NCBI GenBank assembly: GCA_033064195.1
Contig: JARBJD010000208.1
Span: forward strand, 1 to 64,000
Origin: Blattamonas nauphoetae
Lineage: Eukaryota; Preaxostyla; Oxymonadida
Direction of reading: 5' to 3'
DNA length: 64,000 nucleotides
The position numbers were made by a program, and so were the translations under genes. Under the pieces are notes generated by a model. The model searched no databases and had not been told where the DNA came from. It worked only from the letters and a program-made list of their open reading frames with translations. Shown here piece by piece: positions 57,902-64,000 of the stretch; position 1 is the stretch's first letter; every line of letters starts with the position of its first letter.

Positions 57902-60028
57902 ATGACCTCGAAGAACCCAACAACATTTTCATTTACCATCCCTAAAGGATATTCGGTTGAGAAGTTGATGGGGCGGGGAACATACGGAGTTGTGTGGTTT
58001 GGAGAATTTCTCTTCCCTTTTATTCCAACCCCGTTTCAGTGCAGCGACCAATACTAAAACAAACGAAAGGGTGGCAATCAAAAAGGTGCATGACACATTC
58101 GATCGAACGTTGGATCTCAAGCGTGCACTCAGAGAAATCAGAATCTTGACACGTGTCTCTCATCAAAACGTATGTTTTGCCAGTCTTGTAAACATATATT
58201 CCTCTTTATCTCTATTTTTTCAAGGTTCTGTCATGCAAAGACCTCTTTAAGCCTCCTTCGTTCGCCGGATGGCGCGATCTCTACTGGACCTCGGAATTAA
58301 TGCAAAGCGATCTTCATAAAATTCTCAGTTCATCTCAAACTCTTACTGATGAACATATCCAGTTCTTTATGTATCAAGTTGTCTGTGGCCTCCGATATCT
58401 TCATTCTGCCAACATTGTCCATCGGGATCTGGTTTGCGAGTGTTTTATTCTCTTACGATCTCATAAATTTCACTCCCTATCTTCCCGTCCTTCGAACTGT
58501 TTAGAAGCCAGCGAATATTCTCATTAATCGCAACTGTGATCTCAAGGTTTGTCTGTCATTTCTTTTTTATTCTTTCCGTGTTATCTTCGAGGTTATTCAC
58601 TGCCTCTTCTCAATATTCCCTCCATCTTTTTCTTTCTCCCCATATTTCTATTTTCTCACGCAACTCGTCCCTCCAATAGATCGCCGACTTTGGACTTGTC
58701 TCCAGTGATTCACCGGACGTTGCCATCCCCAAAACATTGTACGTGCAAACAAGATGGTATCGAGCCCCCGAATTACTCCTTGGCAACACATCATACACAC
58801 CAGCTGGTTTGTCTATCTCCCTCTTTATCTCCGTGTTTACATAATCTTTCTTCATCTCCTCCCATCCAACTCTCCCGCAGTTGATGTCTGGTCGCTCGGA
58901 TGTATATTGATTGAGATGTATATCCGAAGGCCTGCCTTCACTGGTTCAAACTGTATGGCACAATCTTTCATTATTCTTCTGTTCCTCTCTCTTAACTGTT
59001 ATCGCATCGTATCCAAGATATGTCTCAACTTGAACGGTATTATTCTGTTCTTCCACTTCCCACCGACCACGAAATGAAACTCATCGAGAAGCGAAAAGTT
59101 TGTCCGTAGAATTCGATCAATCTGTAATCTATTTTCTCAGGCTTGCGAATTTCTCCGCTCCCTCCCAACTCCCAAATACACGCTTAAGTCCTTTTTTGCA
59201 CATCACAAGGTGACCGTTCCCCCGGAGGCCATCGATCTAATCAGCAAACTCCTTCAATTCGATCCGACCAAACGTCCAACACTTGACTCGGTTCTGACTC
59301 ACCCTTTTCTCCGGTCCTATCGAGGCTCTGGGGATGAAACGCTGTACACATCGTCAACCCCATTGCTTGATTTACGTTATGAAGCGAAGTCGACAAAACA
59401 GACTTTGAAACACATTCTTTTTCATGAAATGCTGCGATTTCACCCAAATTCTGCGAAGGATTTGGATTATTCTCTTCCGCCAGAAGAACGTGTTGCTTGC
59501 GAAATTGCGAATCCGGATATCTGCTCTTTTTTCAACGACGATTCTTCCGTCCGCAGCAAAATCAATCACTCTGTATCTATTGACTCCCAAGAGCGTTTAA
59601 AGAAGCCAGGGAGCAAGAAATTCTCCTCTATTGTTTCCATTAATTCTCTATCCACGAAGGAGAACTCCAGAACTATTTCGCCGACAAACACGACCAACAC
59701 TGGTGTCCGACTCCCGACCCTCTCCTCCAAATCTCCCACATGTCCTTCGTTATGCTCTGCCCATTCTTCAGCTCATAACTCCATCGCACACTCCCACAAT
59801 GACATGTCTTTGCCTGTTCTCCCTGGGGCGTCATCTAAATATTCATCAGAGCTGAATTTTGTCACCCCAACAATGACACCGAATCAGGTGTCAATTCAGA
59901 AGCAAAATCGGGCGATGGAAAATCCATATCCACAATCAAATCGACACTCCACTTCCAAACACAAAATTGCGCTGTCCACTGGACTTAGCGCCTCAATGAA
60001 TAGAAATCTTTGTTCAACGTCTCAGTGA
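57902..60028 (+). CDS. MAP kinase with T-L-Y activation loop
   Basis: Eight exons (57,902-57,996; 58,040-58,169; 58,225-58,431; 58,505-58,546; 58,680-58,806; 58,881-58,952; 59,018-59,097; 59,141-60,028) and seven introns of 43-74 nt give 546 residues. All catalytic motifs are present: glycine loop GRGTYGVV (24-31), VAIKK lysine (46), Glu in LREIRIL (64), HRDLKPAN (141-148), DFG (161-163) and RWYRAPE. The activation loop has T-L-Y at 177-179, so it is a MAP kinase with an unusual middle residue instead of E, D, G or H. The C-terminal ~230 residues are a Ser/Thr-rich extension, as in ERK7/8 (MAPK15)-like kinases. It is probably active as a Ser/Thr kinase in cytoplasm, nucleus or at the basal body. 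Confidence 0.92.
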
Positions 60029-60239
60029 GACTTGATAGCCCCGCTTTTTCCTTTGTTTCGTGTTCGTTTTTAACCTGTTTGTGTTTATCTATATGATTAG
60101 GAGGTGAGGACACTCTGAGTTTCTGTTCGTATTTCAGAGTCAGAATCTCATCGTTTTTCACAACTTTAGTTGATGTTTTGTTCAAATTCGAGAAGAAGTG
60201 TGAAACAGAAGCAATTGTTCGTTATGGGTCAGAGTTGTG

Positions 60240-61161
60240 ATGCCGAGCCTCTGTCTCTGTCTTGTTGCTCTTTCACTCTCTGTGAAGTTCAAAGGGAAAA
60301 CTTTCAATCTTGAGCCTCTCACCAAAACAGAGTATTCGCTTTTTACTCCAGCCATCATCACACTCGCCTTTTTCCTGTTTCAGCAAAACATATTACTCGT
60401 TCGATGCTCCAGAAGAAAAGATTCATTTCAATGTGTTGAAGCCCCTTGATTTATCCGTTTTCAAAGAGTGCGAGTCGCAGCCAAGTGATTCTCTCGCAGT
60501 CTCACTATTTGGGGATCCTGATATGCAAGTGTGCTGGAACGTCGGTCTCAGTGAAAAATCAACCTACACTCTCCTTTCAAATCCAGCTGGCCTTCAGATT
60601 TCATGTTTGTCCATATGACCTCACTCATCGTCATCTTCAGATAAAAGCGATCAGAGTACAGACTTTGTCATGAATTTTCTCTGTGGAAAGGAAGCATCAC
60701 AATTTGTTGGCAACCGTGAGTATGTTTCTTACCATCATTTTCACATTATTGTCTCAAAATTCTCCACCATTCACAATTCTTCATCACCTCAGTGCAAATT
60801 ACAACTACGAAGTAAACATAACACACCCCGGTGGATGCGGCAAAGGTGGTGGAAATGATGTCTTCGGAATCGTCTTCTTCATCATCCTTCTTGTAGCCGT
60901 TGTCCTCTACTTCGCGATTGGAATCCCCATCTGTGTATGCCTCATCTATCTTTGAACACATCTCATCTTATTCTCAGGCTTGTGGAATGAAGAAAACAGG
61001 CAAGGAGGTCATCCCATTCATTAATTTCTGGATTGCACTCCCGAAATTATTCATTGTATGATCTCCCTCAATTCTCGTTACTCTCTCTCCAGGACGGTAT
61101 TAAATTCATGTTCAGTCCTTGCTGCAAGTCGAAGGCTGATTATACTGAAGTTGAATCGTAA
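60240..61161 (+). CDS. Type I membrane protein, M6P-receptor/Atg27-like
   Basis: Six exons (60,240-60,331; 60,384-60,604; 60,641-60,719; 60,793-60,934; 60,978-61,055; 61,093-61,161) with introns of 36-73 nt give 226 residues. A signal peptide (MPSLCLCLVALSLSV) is followed by a lumenal domain with paired Cys (KECESQ, VCWNVG, FLCGKE) that resembles an MRH/Atg27-type domain. It ends in HPGGCGKGGG before one transmembrane helix (FGIVFFIILLVAVVLYFAI). The short cytoplasmic part carries GKEVIPFINFWIALPKLF, the typical juxtamembrane phrase of mannose-6-phosphate receptor-like and Atg27 proteins. It probably cycles through Golgi and endosomes. The lumenal ligand is not deducible from sequence. Confidence 0.75.
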
Positions 61162-61379
61162 ATACAGATTCCTCATTCCAATCAGTTGATGACCAATGCG
61201 AATTTTCTCACACTTTGTTTGTCAGGGTTATTATAAATTGGCCTCCGCATTTGTCTTTATCACTTCACGTTCCTTCCACTACTGTTCTTATTTTGATGAA
61301 TGTGATTGCGAGGTTTGTGTGAATCTGGCAAATTATTGTTTTGACGGGCCAGATCTAGGTTTTATCCTGCACTGTGAAA

Positions 61380-62453
61380 ATGGGTGCTTCAAACAGCAAA
61401 GCAATTGCAGATAAATACAAAAATATTCTCGATGTTTGCTGATTGTTTTGTTTTAGTTAATCCAGGTTCAAAACGACTTACGCAAAAATGGACTGGAAAG
61501 TTCGAATCTAGTCTTCGGAATCGATTACACAAAATCAAACCTCTACATGGTATGGTTTTCCATTGTCTTTCATCAAGGTGACTTGCACAGGGAAAGGATA
61601 GCTTTGGAGGGAGATGTCTTCATGATGTGACAGTCTCGAACCCGTACACAGAAGTCATCCAGATTCTTGGAGAGACTCTCGAACCGTTTGATGGTGTGTC
61701 AGACTCCTCTTCATCTCCTTAGATGATCATATCATCCCTACATTCGGCTTCGGAGATGCCTACACAGCGTTTGCCTCTTTGCTCGACTGAATTCTCTTCT
61801 AGTGACAAGAGTGTCTTCCCATTCTATCCAGACAAGGAACCACACGGGTTCCGAGAAGTCCTTGAGCGTTACGTCCAAATCACACCTGGAATCACAATGA
61901 GCGGACCCACAAGCTTCGCTCCAATTGTCAACAAAACGATTGAAATTGTGAAACAAAGAAAGGGAGTATCCGCTTTAATTGTCCATATTGTTTGCAGTAT
62001 CATATTCTCGTCATCGTCACTGATGGTCAAGTCACAAGCGAGGCAGAGACCATTGAGGCGATCAGGGAAGCGTCAAAATATCCAATCTCCATTGTGTGTA
62101 TCGGCGTTGGTGATGGGCCTTGGGATGAGATGGTGAAACTCGATGACAGGTTGACACATTTGTTTCTTTTCTCAAACAATGATATTCCCCTCCATTTCCA
62201 TTCTCTCTTCTCAGAATCAAAGGCCGTAAGTTTGATAACGTGTGCTCCTCCCTTAATTGTCATATTCTCTCCTTTTTTCGAGCAGTTTCAATTCGTCGAT
62301 TTTATGGCTCTTCGGCGTCGTTTCTCTGAGAATTTCCCTCCTGCTTTCTCTTTACATTGTCTGATGGAAATTCCGCAACAGTTTGACTCCGTTATTATTG
62401 ATGGGATCTCTTTTTGTAGGTATAAACTGATCCGAAAACTCGGACTGCTCTAA
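61380..62453 (+). CDS. Copine/RGLG-type vWA domain protein with myristoylation motif
   Basis: Nine exons (61,380-61,433; 61,466-61,549; 61,591-61,693; 61,723-61,768; 61,803-61,965; 61,998-62,149; 62,215-62,239; 62,286-62,380; 62,420-62,453) with introns of 29-65 nt give 251 residues. The start MGASNSK is a good N-myristoylation signal, as in plant RGLG and copine-like proteins. The vWA/copine fold is complete: metal-site DYTKSN after LESSNLVFGI, FGFGDAYTADKSVFPF, GPTSFAP, the Asp in VTDGQV, IGVGDGPWDEM and DNFQFVDF, ending MEIPQQYKL. The C2 domains of animal copines and the RING of RGLG are absent, so it may be a membrane-anchored, Ca/Mg-sensitive adaptor. Confidence 0.9.
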
Positions 62454-62602
62454 ACTCACAAATTAGGGCCCTGAACATACTCACACTCTTGATTAATTAC
62501 CTTCTCTCTTATACGTGTCTTATATTTAATATTTACCACGTCACATTGCTTATATGTTGATCAAATGCATCAGTAATCATTCACTGAAAAGACGGCCTTG
62601 TG

Positions 62603-63938
62603 TCAAACTAAATCGTCTTTAGAGACGGGAGCATCTTCAGAATTGCTGGGAGGAATCTGGTCGCCGACACGAGGAGAAGTTGCTTCAATGAAGGATGAGA
62701 TTTCCGCGAAATCGAAAGAAAAACTTCCTAAATAAGGTTGGACAGTTGAAGACGGGAGGATGTCATAAGAAAGGACCCGAACAGTCGCATTTGGAATCAG
62801 AAAGACCTGAAACAAGAGATTATATTGAGTGAATCAAGGGCAGACGCAAAACGAAAAGTGTGATGGGATCGCATGAACCATGACAGGCTGCTGCCTATTA
62901 TTAATATAAAAGGATAAGTGAGGAGGACTAGAAGTCATATTTGCTTCTAGGCTGACCATATCTTGCGAAATCCACGGAAAAAAGCAATCACGTTGGAATC
63001 GATGGGAAATGAGAGATCCTCTGAGAAAAATGTGTGATGGAGATGAAAGAAGAGATGCCGTTTCTGGGTGAAGAAGAGAGCATCGGGAATCGCCGACAAT
63101 AATTGTGTATTGAAAATTGCAGTTTTTGGGACGATGATTCCGACGGCTATTGATTGAGGACAAGAAACCAACATATAACAACGAAAAGTTTGAGATATAC
63201 CGTTGCGATTCTTGAGAGTTTGAATCGTGAGATTAATTCTGACGATTCCAGTTTTGACGTTCGGAGAGATTAACAACAGTTGATTCTCTTTCGAAGTATT
63301 CACAAAGGAATTGGAAGGGAGTTTCTCGTCTTCTGATAAGGATCTCGTCACAAGTGGAGAGATGACGTCGACATTCTTCTGTGATTCGTTTCCCGAATCT
63401 TGATTTGGTGATATGAGTGATGATATTGTGCTTGACGAACGACGCATGAGTTTGTGCTGATTCGAGGAAGAAGACTGAAGAGAAGTCGTCGATGACAGAT
63501 GAGGAGAAGCTTTGTACGGGGAGATACACGGTTGGGTCATTGAGACGGGTTCGGCTGTCAAAAAAATGTTGTCTGTGTGAACATTGGAGGAGTGACAAAC
63601 CTGGAAGTCTTACAGGAGGAGCAAGCTCCTTGAGTGGATGGAGCGTTGGCGTGTGTTTTCGTTTATGAGTTGCCAGAGGAGAAGGGGCGGTACGTGTCGG
63701 TTTAACAGGAGGGGGATATGTAAGGGCAGCGGTTGGGAGAGATAAGCTGCATGGAAGAGGGCCAGGTGATTCGTCGACAGGTGATTGGGTTGATTTGGAT
63801 TCTGGTTGTGATTCGACGAGATCCATCTCTTGTGAGAGATCAGACGATTGAGAAGGGGAATTCTGGATCGAGTAAAGAAGAGGATTGACTGGAATCTGAG
63901 GATAAGTCGTCGATAAGCGAGAAGGAACGACAGGAGTT
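62603..63938 (-). CDS. Ser/Pro-rich protein with C-terminal SPRY-like domain, 5' end outside window
   Basis: Exons 63,938-63,601, 63,554-63,201, 63,146-62,976, 62,946-62,846 and 62,806-62,603 join in frame across introns of 29-54 nt; the first exon here starts at an acceptor, so more exons lie right of the window. The visible ~390 residues have a Ser/Pro/Thr-rich N-terminal half and a beta-rich C-terminal half with FNTQLLSAIPDALFF, FYINNRQQPVMVHAIPSHF and VRVLSYDIL. The last part follows the same pattern as the SPRY-like domain in the gene at 51,482-53,584 (QPV, IPxxF, then a strand ending L). No catalytic domain is seen. It is convergent with the copine gene, 149 bp away. Confidence 0.6.
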
Positions 63939-64000
63939 CTGTGTTCAAGAAGGAGAGAGATATGATCAATAGAACAGAAAGAAAACAGACCCAGTCCAAA

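Noticed and set aside
61434-61456. 23-nt first intron in the copine gene
   Set aside because: A second acceptor gives a 32-nt intron that fits the size class and yields ILDVQNDLRKNGLESSNL, closer to the copine pattern.
1-64000. tRNA, rRNA, CRISPR arrays or virus-derived elements
   Set aside because: I saw no convincing T-loop/A-box pair, rRNA core, spaced direct repeat array, capsid, envelope or polymerase gene.
1-64000. Reassigned TAA/TAG codons as in some oxymonads
   Set aside because: TAA, TAG and TGA each end well-supported genes (for example copine, rhomboid and receptor A), so the standard code applies.

Overview
This is nuclear DNA from a gene-dense unicellular eukaryote. Genes lie on both strands, 30-400 bp apart. 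Most are split by very short GT-AG introns, about 29-105 nt, with donors mostly GTTTG or GTATG. TAA, TAG and TGA all act as stops, so the code is standard. Giant membrane-anchored beta-helix proteins ending in kinase-like domains, an expanded ARM/HEAT-like family, coiled-coil plus SPRY-like proteins, a copine and a TxY MAP kinase together suggest an oxymonad (Preaxostyla), perhaps Blattamonas-like. That assignment is inference from memory of the gene families, not from a search.

Layout. 1-3,203: no gene I can support. 3,204-14,144 (-): a decayed paralogue of the giant beta-helix/pseudokinase receptor. 14,305-17,338 (-): an unrecognised large protein with one frame problem. 17,421-18,233: a Cdc25/Acr2-like rhodanese-fold phosphatase and a very small convergent gene. 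18,414-21,209 (-): an active-site-intact calpain. 21,605-23,443: an ARM-family gene and a small Ser/Thr-rich gene, divergently arranged. 23,555-44,600: two head-to-tail copies of a 10.52-kb unit, each carrying one giant receptor gene (A intact, B with one frame break); a third copy of the unit's first ~190 bp follows B. 45,019-49,286: pieces of ARM-family genes. 49,711-51,229 (-): a rhomboid protease. 51,482-53,584 (-): an ARM/coiled-coil/SPRY-like protein, almost touching the start of 53,616-56,779 (+), an ARM/coiled-coil/charged-tail protein. 56,951-62,453 (+): a PHO80-like cyclin, a MAP kinase, a lumenal-domain membrane protein resembling M6P-receptor/Atg27 proteins, and a myristoylation-motif copine. 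62,603-63,938 (-): a protein with a C-terminal SPRY-like domain whose start lies beyond the window.

The most interesting system is the receptor array. Its giant secreted-type ectodomains are built from repeated Cys-capped beta-helix modules and joined by one transmembrane helix to a kinase-like C-lobe that lacks the catalytic residues. The copies exchange sequence (near-identical blocks) yet differ strongly in one ~110-residue ectodomain segment. The inverted decayed paralogue has the same missing catalytic residues, so the pseudokinase state is ancestral. The remaining genes are ordinary signalling, proteolysis and membrane-traffic genes with no operon-like relation. I resolved exon structures by restoring frame across GT-AG introns and checking that family motifs rejoin.
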